Shown here: positions 35,201 through 50,200 of the stretch, piece by piece
Layout of the letters: every line of letters begins with the position of its first letter
Numbering within the stretch: position 1 is the stretch's first letter
Assembly: GCF_910592395.1 (NCBI RefSeq)
Contig: NC_088321.1
Coordinates: 1,426,001 to 1,490,000, forward strand
Length of the DNA stretch: 64,000 bases
Origin: Lineus longissimus
Lineage: Eukaryota; Nemertea; Pilidiophora; Heteronemertea; Lineidae
Reading direction: 5' to 3'
Translations under genes and position numbers: made by a program
Notes under the pieces: generated by a model
The model's database searches: none
What the model saw: the letters and a program-made list of their open reading frames with translations, nothing else
What the model was told of the DNA's origin: nothing

Positions 35201-38200
35201 TAGCCTGGTGCCTGTGTGCTTATTGACAAGAGGTCAGCCAGGTACTTGGCTGACCTCTTGTCACGAAACTGTAGCCTGGTGCCTGTGTGCTTATTGACAA
35301 GAGGTCAGCTAGGTACTTAGCTGACCTCTTGTCACGAAACTGTAGCCTAGTGGCTGTGTGCTTATTGACAAGAGGTCAGCTAGGTACTTAGCTGACCTCT
35401 TGTCACGAAACTGTAGCCTGGTGCCTGTGTGCTTATTGACAAGAGGTCAGCTAGGTACTTGGCTGACCTCTTGTCACGAAACTGTAGCCTAGTGGCTGTG
35501 TGTTCATTGACAAGAGGTCAGCTAGGTACTTGGCTGACCTCTTGGCAGGAAGCTGTAGCCTGGTGCCTGTGTGCTTATTGACAAGAGGTCAGCTAGGTAC
35601 TTGGCTGACCTCTTGTCACGAAACTGTAGCCTGGTGGCTGTGTGCTTATTGACAAGAGGTCAGCTAGGTACTTAGCTGACCTCTTGTCACGAAACTGTAG
35701 CCTGGTGGCTGTGTGTTCATTGACAAGAGGTCAGCTAGGTACTTGGCTGACCTCTTGTCACGAAACTGTAGCCTGGTGTCTGTGTGCTTATTGACAAGAG
35801 GTCAGCTAGGTACTTAGCTGACCTCTTCGCACGAAACTGTAGCCCGGTGCCTGTGTGCTTATTGACAAGAGGTCAGCTAGGTACTTAGCTGACCTCTTCG
35901 CACGAAACTGTAGCCCGGTGCCTGTGTGCTTATTGACAAGAGGTCAGCTAGGTACTTAGCTGACCTCTTGTCACGAAACTGTAGCCTGGTGCCTGTGTGC
36001 TTATTGACAAGAGGTCAGCTAGGTACTTAGCTGACCTCTTCGCACGAAACTGTAGCCCGGTGCCTGTGTGCTTATTGACAAGAGGTCAGCTAGGTACTCA
36101 GCTGACCTCTTGTCACGAAACTGTAGCCTGGTGCCTGTGTGCTTATTGACAAGAGGTCAGCTAGGTACTTAGCTGACCTCTTCGCACGAAACTGTAGCCC
36201 GGTGCCTGTGTGCTTATTGACAAGAGGTCAGCTAGGTACCTAGCTGACCTCTTGTCACGAAACTGTAGCCTAGTGGCTGTGTGTTCATTGACAAGAGGTC
36301 AGCTAGGTACTTGGCTGACCTCTTGGCAGGAAGCTGTAGCCTAGTGGCTGTGTGTTCATTGACAAGAGGTCAGCTAGGTACTTGGCTGACCTCTTGGCAC
36401 GAAACTGTAGCCTGGTGCCTGTGTGCTTATTGACAAGAGGTCAGCTAGGTACTTAGCTGACCTCTTGTCACGAAACTGTAGCCTGGTGCCTGTGTGCTTA
36501 TTGACAAGAGGTCAGCCAGGTACTTGGCTGACCTCTTGTCACGAAACTGTAGCCTGGTGCCTGTGTGCTTATTGACAAGAGGTCAGCTAGGTACTTAGCT
36601 GACCTCTTGTCACGAAACTGTAGCCTAGTGGCTGTGTGCTTATTGACAAGAGGTCAGCTAGGTACTTAGCTGACCTCTTGTCACGAAACTGTAGCCTGGT
36701 GCCTGTGTGCTTATTGACAAGAGGTCAGCTAGGTACTTGGCTGACCTCTTGTCACGAAACTGTAGCCTAGTGGCTGTGTGTTCATTGACAAGAGGTCAGC
36801 TAGGTACTTGGCTGACCTCTTGGCAGGAAGCTGTAGCCTGGTGCCTGTGTGCTTATTGACAAGAGGTCAGCTAGGTACTTGGCTGACCTCTTGTCACGAA
36901 ACTGTAGCCTGGTGGCTGTGTGCTTATTGACAAGAGGTCAGCTAGGTACTTAGCTGACCTCTTGTCACGAAACTGTAGCCTGGTGGCTGTGTGTTCATTG
37001 ACAAGAGGTCAGCTAGGTACTTGGCTGACCTCTTGTCACGAAACTGTAGCCTGGTGTCTGTGTGCTTATTGACAAGAGGTCAGCTAGGTACTTAGCTGAC
37101 CTCTTCGCACGAAACTGTAGCCCGGTGCCTGTGTGCTTATTGACAAGAGGTCAGCTAGGTACTTAGCTGACCTCTTCGCACGAAACTGTAGCCCGGTGCC
37201 TGTGTGCTTATTGACAAGAGGTCAGCTAGGTACTTAGCTGACCTCTTGTCACGAAACTGTAGCCTGGTGCCTGTGTGCTTATTGACAAGAGGTCAGCTAG
37301 GTACTTAGCTGACCTCTTCGCACGAAACTGTAGCCCGGTGCCTGTGTGCTTATTGACAAGAGGTCAGCTAGGTACTCAGCTGACCTCTTGTCACGAAACT
37401 GTAGCCTGGTGCCTGTGTGCTTATTGACAAGAGGTCAGCTAGGTACTTAGCTGACCTCTTCGCACGAAACTGTAGCCCGGTGCCTGTGTGCTTATTGACA
37501 AGAGGTCAGCTAGGTACCTAGCTGACCTCTTGTCACGAAACTGTAGCCTAGTGGCTGTGTGTTCATTGACAAGAGGTCAGCTAGGTACTTGGCTGACCTC
37601 TTGGCAGGAAGCTGTAGCCTAGTGGCTGTGTGTTCATTGACAAGAGGTCAGCTAGGTACCTAGCTGACCTCTTGTCACGAAACTGTAGCCTGGTGGCTGT
37701 GTGCTTATTGACAAGAGGTCAGCTAGGTACTTGGCTGACCTCTTGTCACGAAACTGTTGCCTGGTGCCTGTGTGCTTATTGACAAGAGGTCAGCTAGGTA
37801 CTTGGCTGACCTCTTGTCACGAAACTGTAGCCCGGTGCCTGTGTGCTTATTGACAAGAGGTCAGCTAGGTACTTGGCTGACCTCTTGTCACGAAACTGTA
37901 GCCCGGTGCCTGTGTGCTTATTGACAAGAGGTCAGCTAGGTACTTAGCTGACCTCTTGTCACGAAACTGTAGCCTGGTGCCTGTGTGCTTATTGACAAGA
38001 GGTCAGCTAGGTACTTGGCTGACCTCTTGTCACGAAACTGTAGCCCGGTGCCTGTGTGCTTATTGACAAGAGGTCAGCTAGGTACTTAGCTGACCTCTTG
38101 TCACGAAACTGTAGCCTAGTGGCTGTGTGTTCATTGACAAGAGGTCAGCTAGGTACTTGGCTGACCTCTTGGCAGGAAGCTGTAGCCTAGTGGCTGTGTG

Positions 38201-41200
38201 TTCATTGACAAGAGGTCAGCTAGGTACCTAGCTGACCTCTTGTCACGAAACTGTAGCCTGGTGGCTGTGTGCTTATTGACAAGAGGTCAGCTAGGTACTT
38301 AGCTGACCTCTTGTCACGAAACTGTAGCCTGGTGCCTGTGAGCTTATTGACAAGAGGTCAGCTAGGTACTTGGCTGACCTCTTGGCACGAAACTGTAGCC
38401 TGGTGCCTGTGTGCTTATTGACAAGAGGTCAGCCAGGTACCTTTGGCCAGATTTATCTAAATAACACTTCGATTCAAAAGTAAAGTTTAAAACTCATCGT
38501 CTTCTGTGGTTGTGTGATCACAGTGTGATCACAGTATGATCACAGTGTGATTACAGTGTGATCACATGATCACAGTGTGTTCACAGTGTTACACAGCTCT
38601 GGGTAGTCGGTGTCATAGTTGACCGGCTTTTAGATTGAGATAGCCGTGACCCGTCATAGCAAAACCAGGCGCATGTCGCACAGAAGATGAACCTAAATCG
38701 ATGACACCAGGAGATAATGCACGAAAATTTCACAAGAGTCCATCTCAACCTGTCACACTCAGAGCGACGTGCGTCTGGTTTTGCTGTGACGGGTCACAGT
38801 TGACATCGCGAGTGAGTAGTTCTCTTCAGAATTGGTTGGGCAACCATAAGAATAATCTAGCGTTGTGCAACACTTGTAAATGCGAACTAGTCAGACACCT
38901 ACGTGGACAAATACAGATCTCTTAAAACACATCTTAAACGGCCCATCGCCTCCGCTGAATTCGATATTTGTGTACCTCATTGAACTGGCACAAAAGCCTT
39001 GGTCGAGGGCCATTTAGAATCTGATGAGACGATTGACAGTTAAAAGGGAACATCATTCGTGCTAGGCCATGTAGAAAGTAGAAATACAGATGATCAATGC
39101 TCAAGTGCAGTTATCATCCATGCAAATCTGCTGAAACTTGGTATGTATAGTAAGTTGTATACCTGTCTATACAACGGCAATGTTGAAATTTATATGCAGT
39201 ACGTATGAAGCAATTTAAAATTTTCTAATTTAACTACAACTTTCAAATTTTTAACGAAACGCATGGGCCTTTAAATGTCAATAGGTTAGCTTGCTAACAC
39301 AAACCTAAAACTATAGGCAGGAGCAGAGCGGCTAATTTGGCCATCTTCAGGTGACTAATATACAAAGTAAGGGCCCTGGGTCATGTCAGATTCAGCGCTA
39401 AACATATCCCCCGTACAAGCGTGAATCATTTCGACGTACTGTGAGACGTGAGAGACCCCTATTGGCGACTACGTGTAACTTCATCTTGCCTGCCCAGCCG
39501 CTGACTATATTGTCCCTTTAAAGCACTTTAATTATAACAACATGAACGCACACATCGCTAACACTACACTTAAGAATAACCATTGATAATGCCATCATAT
39601 ACATGCATTACACTACAGAAAGCTTCAGTGTGTGTACCCGTCAAATCATCTACCACATTATTATTGCCCTAATTCTTTTCATGATATATTTTTCATTGAA
39701 TGATAGAATTTGATCAGATTCGTGAGTCATGAATATCGTCTGCTACTGAATTGGGTCAGAAGTCTTTGTTGCCGTTTTTGCGGGCATTAACCCTTTCCGA
39801 AGCAAATATCGATACATGAATTGAATCAGCGCCACAGAGGCACAAATCGGGAAAAAAATTCTCGATTTTACATCTGGTTACGCATGCGTACTGATAGCTT
39901 ACCATGGTAACCAAGACGTAACCAAGGTATACTTAATACGTGCGCATGCGTAAACGGATGCAAAATCTGGAAATATAATTCAAATTCCTGCCGTCTGCGG
40001 TGCTGGTTCAACGACCTCAAAAAATCACTCTGAGAAGAAAAGGTTTAGAGCTGGTTTTTCGGCGAACACAAATCACAGGGTGCATAGTTTTTTTAATACG
40101 ATGGTATCAAGATTTGAGATGAAAAACGCTACGGGTTGGGGTGAATATTTGTTTCTAAGAGATGACCCTCTTGTGTGGTGACACTGAAATCTAGGGACAA
40201 CTACAGTTGTTACACCGGGACACATAGATACACTTAACATGTACAGTACACGTATATAGTATACGTTTTTGTATACGCCATATATGGTACATGTCTCGCT
40301 ATAAATACAATACTGTAGCGTGATGTTGGCCAATTTTAATCGCGATCTGAATGCGATTTGAATACTCTCACCCGCCTATCCAGGTCAGTCGGTTGTCAAT
40401 ATTTTGTAAAACCTCTCGTACAATACAATGCACTACTCGACATTCAACTGAACAAGTCAGTACATGCGGTAGTGTCTAGGTTTTTTCCCCAAACATGTTG
40501 AATCTACAAGACCTCTAGGACTTAAAGGACAATTTGGGCGTAAGGTATGCTGGTTTATCATACAAGAATGGCTTCCAGCGGGACCGCGACTTCTCTAAAC
40601 ATCATAATTAAAAGATCATTCAACTGCAATAAACAATGCACTAGGACGGGGTGTAACCTTAGGCCTACCTGAAATTCACAAGCCATGTCCAAAACTGCCT
40701 CGCAACACTCGTGAAAATTGGTATTAGAAATCATCATAGTTCAAGTGGCGGCGCATGGTGGCTAGCACTGTAATTTCCTCCTGGCCAGGTAAATCCTACG
40801 CCCAGGTTGTCCCTTTAGAAGGATAATACTTTCTCAGACGGACAAACAGTCGTCTTTTTACAGTCTTCTTCAATCTTTCTTCTTCATCTTCTTCTTCTTC
40901 TTCTTCATCTTCATCTCAGACTTTCTTCGTCTTGCCGTGTCTGCGTTGCCGCACTTGTTGTATTCTACTACTACGGTTGGGTGCCAATTGTAGTCTTCTT
41001 TGGGGAGCGGATCTATCGGAGGAATCCTGTGCGCCACTCGTGTTTTCATTTTGGATGTTGTAAAATTTGCATGCCATATCCACTCTGGAGTATCAAAATT
41101 CTAAACAGATCAGCATAATTATGAAGAACTAAAAACACTACTGAAGGGAAAAGTCCATACCCAGTGGGGAGCACAAAATGGTGGCTACAACTACGGTCTG

Positions 41201-44200
41201 GACACTGCCCCCTTAAAAAGCATCTAAAAAACCGGGCCTGTGTGAATCTGCCACCTGTGAATGTGGTTGGCACTGTATTGTACGCGATTGTCACCGATCC
41301 AAAGGTTGACCGCGCTCAACGATGCTTAACTTCCACTCTGGGGCCAACGCGCCAACCACTGAGCCATAAAGGAATTCCCTCATGGCCGGCGTGTTAAGCC
41401 GTGCCATATACCTGGGGGTACTATACAGGCACTCTGAACAGACCCCGAAAAAATCCTGGAAGAATGACTCTGGTTAACAAAAGAGAGGAGGCCTGGCCGG
41501 AGTTCACATCCCTCCAAGAAAAGCTATTGGGAACGGAAGCAGATTTGCGTCTGAATACTGTATCACGTTCTTGTAGACCAATTATGTTAACGATTGGCCA
41601 TCTGAAGGCAGAGATGAAAAGTCAATATGCGATTGGGAGCATCTTGCGTTAAACATGTTGACGAATCCCTAGTCCCAAAAATCCTCTTTTGCTTGGGCGT
41701 TGGGAATACAATGACCGAAGTTTCGCATTTTACCTCTGGTAGGCTTAATTAAGTAAAATCAATTTTTGAATATTGCTTTTTATACGATTCTCGCGCTTGC
41801 GTTTGCTATCTTAGCATGGCTATGGTGCTTAAACGATGTCCACATCAAGCCGAAGTTTGGTGAATTCATGGCTCATATCACAAGTGTTTATATTCAAATT
41901 CCGAAGTATAGAGTTTCTGTTGTGTCACTGAGTACATACACACCCAACATTATAAGTCATTTTTATGAAAAACGTAGACTTTTCATGTTGGTATTGCTTG
42001 ATTTATGCGGCGGTCTGTCAAGGGAATGAAGAACAAGCCACTGAATTAGGTCACGCGTCTTTGGTAGGAGATGGGGGGTACGCCGTCCGTAATGTACAGG
42101 TATTACAGGAAAGATGTACACGGCCACCGCCACCGCCACAGACAACAGCGTTAGTTTCTGCGGCTTCAACATAATTTTTACATGTTGCTCCCAAAATTGA
42201 TATCAAAAGTCGAATCAGAGACACCTCTAGAATCCCGTGCCTCGAGCTCTGTATCTCTTGCAATAATATTCATACGTATCGATCATACAGCTTGAAGAGG
42301 GTGAACCGAAATTCCAACAACCAGCTGGGAATCTTGAGGGTGTTTTTCTACCAGTGTATTCCATTTGGCGCGGTGTTGTTTGTGCACACGCGAATGTACC
42401 TGTGTCGTGTACGGTAACCGCCATGATGGATTGACGCACGCGAATGTTCCTCTGACGTGTGCGGTCGCCGCCATGATGGATCGACGAATGTTCCTCGGAT
42501 GTGTACGGTCGCCACCATGATGGCCGGATCAACGCACGCGAATATGACTCTGACGTGTACGGTAGCCGCAATGATGGATCCACAAGCGCGTGCTACTGTA
42601 TATTAGACGTGCAACTGTATATTAGACGTCAACTTGACGGTATTTGCTGAGACAACCATACCTTTAGTTCTAATGTGTAATTCACAAAAGACACGGTAGA
42701 GAGGGTAATGGAGTGCGGCGGTGCAGTGTAATTATGCATTCAGTAAGAAGTGCCAGGTGTAGACTGGAACGCGAAATGATAGGGGACGCATATACCCCCT
42801 TGACAAGCTTGAGGGGCGGCTCTGATACATTCTCCACACAGCCGTGATACCCGAGTATATTCTCTCTGGCATCATCGGCGTCCATTTTGTCACACCATTG
42901 CACATTGTACGTGTAATGGAACCGAGTGTTGGCCACACTCATAGTGTCGTATCACTTGGGCGGAGAATTCTTTTAAGCACAGAACTTTTAATTAAAAGGC
43001 TCTAAAAGGGTACGTCGATTGGGATAAACAATGATCAGCCCCAAGCCCTGAGGATGTGGCATGCTTATTCGATTCACTAACATGTACAGTGGAGACATTT
43101 CAAATAACACCAAATAATAATGATCAGCATATTTTATCGTGCTAATCAAATACAGTTTCATCACTTGAAAGCCATTTGTATTGTCTCCCAATTGGCCTGT
43201 ACATTGGTGATTAAAGCTCCACTCTCTGGAAGCATTTCGTGTGCAAACGGCAGCAACTCTGGACCAACATTCACCATTTCGCCATCTGCTAGCGACCCGT
43301 CTCCCCCTGGTTGGAAAGATGCGAACTGCATTTCAATTTATATTTATACGAATGCGTACGCCTTTGAAAGAGAAGTTTCTCAAACATATACATCGAGTGC
43401 TCCAATTTAGGTCAACATCAAAATAAGTGAGATGAAATAATTCAATTGGAAAAATTCCGTTGTGAATTTTAGAAGTTGGCTTTTGAAAGACGATGAATAG
43501 CGGTTAACTGGTGAGGTATGCAGGGCGGAAACCGGCAGGTTCTAAAGCGGATATGATCATGATCATATGATTATGACAAGAAGCACTATGTGTCATTCTC
43601 CTTGCGCAAAACCGGAACTCGATTTCTCGATGGCGATGTCCCCCCTCCACCCAGAAGTCACCAGAATATGTGTGTTTGACCATGATTTTTGCTGAATAAT
43701 TTCAAGAAAGCGTCATTTTGCCCTCCCCGACCCAAAGACCAAAAGTGCTATTAACGTCCCTTATGCAGCATTATCAAGCCGATCAAATGAAACAGTGATT
43801 ATATGTACATATATATTTATTTATTAAAGTGTCACGATTACGTACAATAATGCCAGCCTATGAAGGCTTACGAGACACTATAACATCATCAAACTCTTTT
43901 AAATCATGGCTGCTGCCTCTTCATTGACAACCATCCCGGCCCCACCGACTTATTCCCAACTTGACTCTCCCAAGCCCAAACACCGCTGACCCACCCAAGA
44001 ACCGACCCCGAGCCCCCACCTCAGAATCGCCCCCCCCCCCCCCCGAGTAAAAAGAAGAAAGCGCGCGACAAGGGCAGCAGTGGCAGAGTCCGAGAGAAGC
44101 AAGCCGAGTTGACTGCGTCTGTCCGGTAGAGCCTGGATTACAAGCGTACCAGTATCCGCTTTCTTTTTACCTAATATCATGATTGGTTCATTAACGGGGT

Positions 44201-47200
44201 CCAATTAGTCTAATGGGACACAACAACCCATTGTCTGCTTCTCAGCTGACCCGCTGACTATTTGCGCATACCAGGTAGTTAAAGGGAAACTACGCCGTTC
44301 GAAATTACTGGTGGTCCAAGAAAATAGAAATGCAGTTATACACAATACCGTAGTGCAGTTGTTATGCATGCAAATTTGCTGAAACTTGGTTAGTGAAGTA
44401 CTTTTCTATCTATATACACAACGGCAATGCTGACATTTATATCTGATACGTGTTACCCTATTGAAAACTTTCAAATTCAACAACAAATTTCGAATTTTTA
44501 TCAAGCGGCGATTGCCTTTAACCTCGCAACGGCTAGAGGAGAAAGTTTCTATGCATGCAGCAGATCAACGGCCTTGACCGTTTGATGGCATGGTCACGTG
44601 ACTTATGATACCAAAGTCATGATTACGTTTAGTCAATACTCCACTCGCAAAGTACGAATCGATTCTTGACGCTGACGGGTCATTATACATTCCCGAGTAA
44701 GGCCGAAGCTGAGCTCTCGGGAATGTTCGTGATGTGCATTTGGGGTTCTACTGAATATACCCATAGGCCATTACCCCAAGTGCACGAATCGAAAGCGAGG
44801 CATTATCTGCATGCAGACACCGTAGGGCGAACTTCGAGTGAGAGCGTCCACTAAGATCAGTATAAGGTATTCGGACGAAAATGTCGGAACACGATTCTTA
44901 CACTGGCCTCCGCACTGTTTCGATTAGGCTTTCATCTAAAATATGGTAATGGAAAGAAAAGTTGACCAAACTTCATGAATCTCTGAAACTAATCAACGCC
45001 AATATATCACTCTACGGTTTATCATCAATTTGGTCTCGAAATACCTTCTGACATATTTGGTTTGTAAATTTTGATCCTGTAACTTATTCTTTCAAATTTG
45101 ATATTTCAATATCGATCTCACGCTAGTCCTCGAACTGGTGAACATATCGCGACTGCCTTCGGCGTGGTAGTCATGTTCCTTCATATTCCGTTCATTCCTT
45201 TCGTTTCGTCAATTCGAAGAAGCCACGAACTTGTCCATGTAAGGCGGATACTTCACAATCGTCCAACACAAAAGGCGGATTTCTAAAGCAAAGGTTCATG
45301 CCCTTGCATTGAAAAATACTTTGAAAACGTATCAGACAAGTTTGTTCAGAAGTAAACATTTGTACAGATGTTTATCAACTGTTGTATCTATTTTCGGACA
45401 GCTCTGTTTCGCTTTGATGGATGTTGAAAGACTTGAAATTGATCAAAATGGTATTATTCAAAACTCGTATATTCTGCATGGATAGTCAATCCCCGAGGCA
45501 TGGTTCAAGAGTTTACGGCCGTATATCAACTCTAAAGAGAGACGCCAGTACTAAGCCATGTTGACCCTCAAATTTTGGAAGCCACTTCATCATGAAAATA
45601 TAGCGCTGGGATAGTCTGGCCATATTCGAAACTGCTATCCTGAAAAAGCAACTCCACGCATGGGCATTTGATAGTAAATACGCCAGAACCGGGGCCCCCG
45701 TCTGCGCAGGAGCTGCGCAGTAGGTTAAACTGCGTACGGCTGGAATTCCTAGCCGTTTTCGCGGCCGCACATAGGAGCGGATCGGGGCCTATTTGAATAG
45801 GTGAGGTACGCTCAGTCCTCGGTCAGGTTATTTTTGGAGTTTCCGTCTGGTGGGGATGACGTCAGCTCTGGCAACTTGTTCGAGTCTCGGGTTGTTCTCG
45901 GCCCGGTCTCCTTTCCAAACGAGCTGCGCTGTCCATGAAACATTACAGTGTTTCCGCCGGCGCGCTATCAGCAATGAGTAAACGAAAATCGATACATAAA
46001 CCGAGGTGGTCATGGTGTAATCCTCAGTCAGCATCACAACGAATCGATGATTTATACGCATGGTATCGCCATGACGACAACAGGACTCTTTGGCGCAAAT
46101 ACATCAAAGGGAAAGCTAAAAGACCGTGTGTGGGGCATTAAATTGTGCCTTGGTGCGATCACTCGGTTCCCAGGGGCAGGCGGGTTGGGTCTGCAAAGTC
46201 AGTTAACCATCCGCCGGGATTGTAGTCCGAGAATCAATGTCTAAGTTCGCTGTCCCTTTAAGGAAAAAGTGATCATTGTCCAAAGCGTGATTGGTATGGG
46301 TCGTGGTGAAGCCATGAACATTGTCCAAATTGCCTCCAATTCGCAAACAGCGCTAAACTACCATTTCCTAGTCAATTAGATCCTAAATATCAGGCAACAC
46401 TCGACACTAACGACCAAGCTTATGTAACGTGTGCAATGGGAGGAGCATACGAATGACTCTGATATTCGCGTACGAGAGGTCTTTATTAGATGCATACAGA
46501 TCAGCCAAACACCCAAATATGAAATTATTCTCAAATACTATAGCCAGGCGCATGCTCCTCCCCTCGTTGGCGTTTGGAACGAGTGTCGTTCGAAGTTCAG
46601 GTACCATGGAATATATGCATATCCTGTATTATGACCTATTAGCGTGACGTCAGTTCCTGTGATAAATGGCTGTTGGGCATTTTTATCAGATTGTTTATAT
46701 CATAGCGGATGTAATGACAGTCACGCGTACAGATGAATTATGCCTTATTTGCTCCATTAAAGGAACCACTTGGCCATAAGATTTACCTGGCCAGGAAGAT
46801 AATACCCTTTCTTACCACCATGCGCCGCCACTTGTTACATTACTAGCGCTAAAGACTGATAAAGATCGTCATGAGTGTTGCGAGGCAGTTTTGGACATGG
46901 CTTGTAAATTTCAGGTAGGCCTATGGTTAGGCCCTTTTCAAGTGCATTGTTTATTGGAGTTCAATGATTTTTCATGTATACTTGGAGAAGTCACGGTCCT
47001 ATTGGAAGCTGTTTTTTAAGAAAACCCGCCACGTCGCATACCCAATTGTCCCTTTAAGATACTAATCGCCTTCGAGTTCGTTCAAGCCGGTCACGTACGG
47101 TATTTATTTACATCGGAAATGTTTTTGAAAGGTTTATTTTTGTCGCGTTGGGTACATCGAAATGACGGAATTGGAACGGAATGAACGGAAATGAAGGATA

Positions 47201-50200
47201 TGATAAAATTATGCCTAAAACAGTCGAAACCAGTTCAAGGGAAGACTGGCGGGAGATTAGGATACGGGTTTTGTGGACAGGGAGCCAGAGATATACATCC
47301 GTTGAAACAAAGTATTGGTACATGGGGTGTACAGTACAAAGCAAAATGCATCATTTTCGACCTCACTGACCCCAAACACTGAAGATCGTTTCGAGTGTCG
47401 AACTCACGACCTCCCGATTATGACCCAGGTGTAACGTTTTTGAGTGTCACCATTCCTGAGTGTTATCCCTCATTGTTTGGGAACACTGAGCGATAGATTT
47501 ACACGTTTTTCCGTGTTTCCCTCAACTGAAAATTCATGATCTCTAGCTGTCTATTGTACGGAAACACTGAAATGTGGGGAATACCAAAGTTGTTACACCG
47601 ATGCTCTCAGTCTAACCACGTTGTTATGGATCTCTCCTAAAACGTACACCAATACATGTTCATACTCTGATTGATATCAAACAAAATCGGTTTATCGAAC
47701 GCCGCAGGGTCTGAAAAAATGTCAATGCATGTTATTTATACACTGTAATCGACGATATTCTAATGATCAATCCCTGGGCCTAACGCACAAACATTCGATT
47801 CTAACACGTGAAAAACTATTGTCTTTTGAGCATTGCAATGTCGCAATCTGCGGGCGAGGTTCATTGTCGAGGTTGGTTGGTTGGTCAACCATCTTGACGA
47901 CCAAGGTTTTGCATTTTATTTAGATATATTTTTCATTTAACATGTTTAAAGGGAGTGTAAGACCATGATGTTTAAAATGTTGGCCCACGGGACTGCGATA
48001 TTTTTACCCAAGCAACTCCTGTACACCTGCCCGTAATTATGAGATTTATCACGATAGGCGCAGCGATATAGGAATTCGACACTATCCTCAAGTAGAATCA
48101 TGTAAAACTTCCTATCAGGTGACAGGTTTTGACCAATCAAAACCCACGTATGTGATCATGGCCGTGCTGTCTGTGCCGAACAAGCATGATAGCTCTCTTC
48201 CGATTGGTCAATACCTGTCAGGAGGTCCCAAATTGCTGCATGACATGCTCGAGGAAAGGGGCGAATGGCTATTTCGATAGAAATTATCGATTCTTAACAA
48301 TACCAAATATTCGCGAGTTTTATGCATTCAGATGTCTCGAAATGTCCATTTTGATTATTCGCAGTTTATACCTCTGCCACAGCGAGTAGAGCTTGTGCGA
48401 AGTTGACCAGAGTTCAAACCCACGCAGACCAGTGTTCTGATTTGAGCGCCGCCTGTCGAGGAAATGAGAACCCCCACATAAAATGCGGACACTGTGTGCT
48501 CCAACGCCGTATGCAACGCGTATGAATACGCTGTACTGTGTCATGCAAATTTATTCACTGCGGGACACTTCAGTTACCAGATGGGCTGGGACGAGTGTTG
48601 TGAAATGTTAAGTTTCTTAAAGGGGAATGAAGGCACACGTCTGTTAAGTTAACCCTTCCCTGGCCGATCTCTGTCTTTATACACGTATCTCATAGATTCT
48701 GAGTGGGTTGCATAAATAACCTGTAATTTGCAGGTTTGAAGAGTTAATGCCAATTTCCTTTATTTGATTAATTCAATTCAAAACAGGTCGACTCTGACAG
48801 TCAATTAAGATAAACACCAACTGATTAGATATATCCAATTAGAAAAAGTGGGGCCCTGTCCTGACCCCAATTGGTCAAAGGGCTCCAATGAAGAAAACAA
48901 ATTAATTGCTTTGCAAATCTCTATTAATGTTGAAATTGTGTTGGGTCCGTAACTAAGATTGAAAAAATTATTGAAGACATTAGTCCAGTAGTTTTTAAAC
49001 AGAAACGTAGCCGACGAGTTTCCTCCAGAAAGGCCATTTAAGAGGGTGGCCCACCCTACCTTGGCAGCTTACCACCCTACCTTGGAAGAGCCAGCCTACC
49101 TTGGTCTAGAACTTTGTAGAGGGTTCCTATAGGGCCACCAGACCTCAAATTGTTGGCCACCCTACCTTGGAAGAGCCATCCTACCTTGCTCTAGACTTTG
49201 TAGAGGGTTCCTATAGGGCCACCCTACCTCAAATTTCTGGCCACCCTACCTTGTGTTGCACACTGGTAAAACGTCATGCAAATCAAGGGTATCACCCTTA
49301 CCACTCTACCTAGGAAGCAGCCACCCTACCTTGCTCTAGACTTTTTAAAGGGTTCCTATAGGGCCAACGTACCTTCAGTAGCTGGACATCTACCTTGTGT
49401 TGCGCACTGGCAAAACTTCTTGAACATCAAGTTTACCTCCCTACCCTGATAAAAGCCAGTTGAGAACCAAGAGTAGTTTCAAAGCAGCTGCCAAAAACAG
49501 CAGACATTTATTTATGAAGTCAACTAGAGACTTAAAGAGGGACTAACTAGGCCTATATGCAAGAGTAGCGGGGTTAAAGTGACAATCTTCGGGTGACTGC
49601 ACAGTATAGCACCAGTTCAGGCTTGATTTGGCACTAAATATATTCCTCGTACAAGTGTGAATAGTTTTGAATATTGTGGGATTGGAGAGACCTCTTTCGG
49701 CAACTTTGTGTAAGTTTGACTTGCCTACCTACATGTAACTGCTGCCTAAAGTGTCCCTTTAAAGAATAAAGTAAGCTATACATCCAAATTGTTGGCCTTT
49801 GCTTGAACTATAGTTCCTCGGGCATCATTATACACCACGAAAACGAGTCGAAAACCTGATAATTCATGTCAGAACATAACAACAAATTTCGCTTGATTTA
49901 GATCTGATAACAGTGAGTTGGTATTCAGCATGGAAGTAACGCGAGGCCTTTTGAAAGCTACTCAAAAACACTGTGAAGACCTCGAAGAAAAGAAACAGGC
50001 CAACGATATCCAGGGGTGAGAGAAGGCTTTCATGCAAATCCATTCACCAATCTCCCCCTGACAAAGATATAGACCTGCGCATGCTAATTCTATCTCTGTC
50101 AAAAGCTGCAGCCATCTTGCATGTTTTGGTTGAAGATTGAGCCATTTTCCGAAAGATACCGAGTGAAACCGAGAGACTTCCGAATGCAGATTGGCTGAGA

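Noticed and set aside
33181-38451. CRISPR-like regular array
   Set aside because: The whole 71-bp unit is repeated with no unique spacers, and the DNA is animal. It is a satellite.
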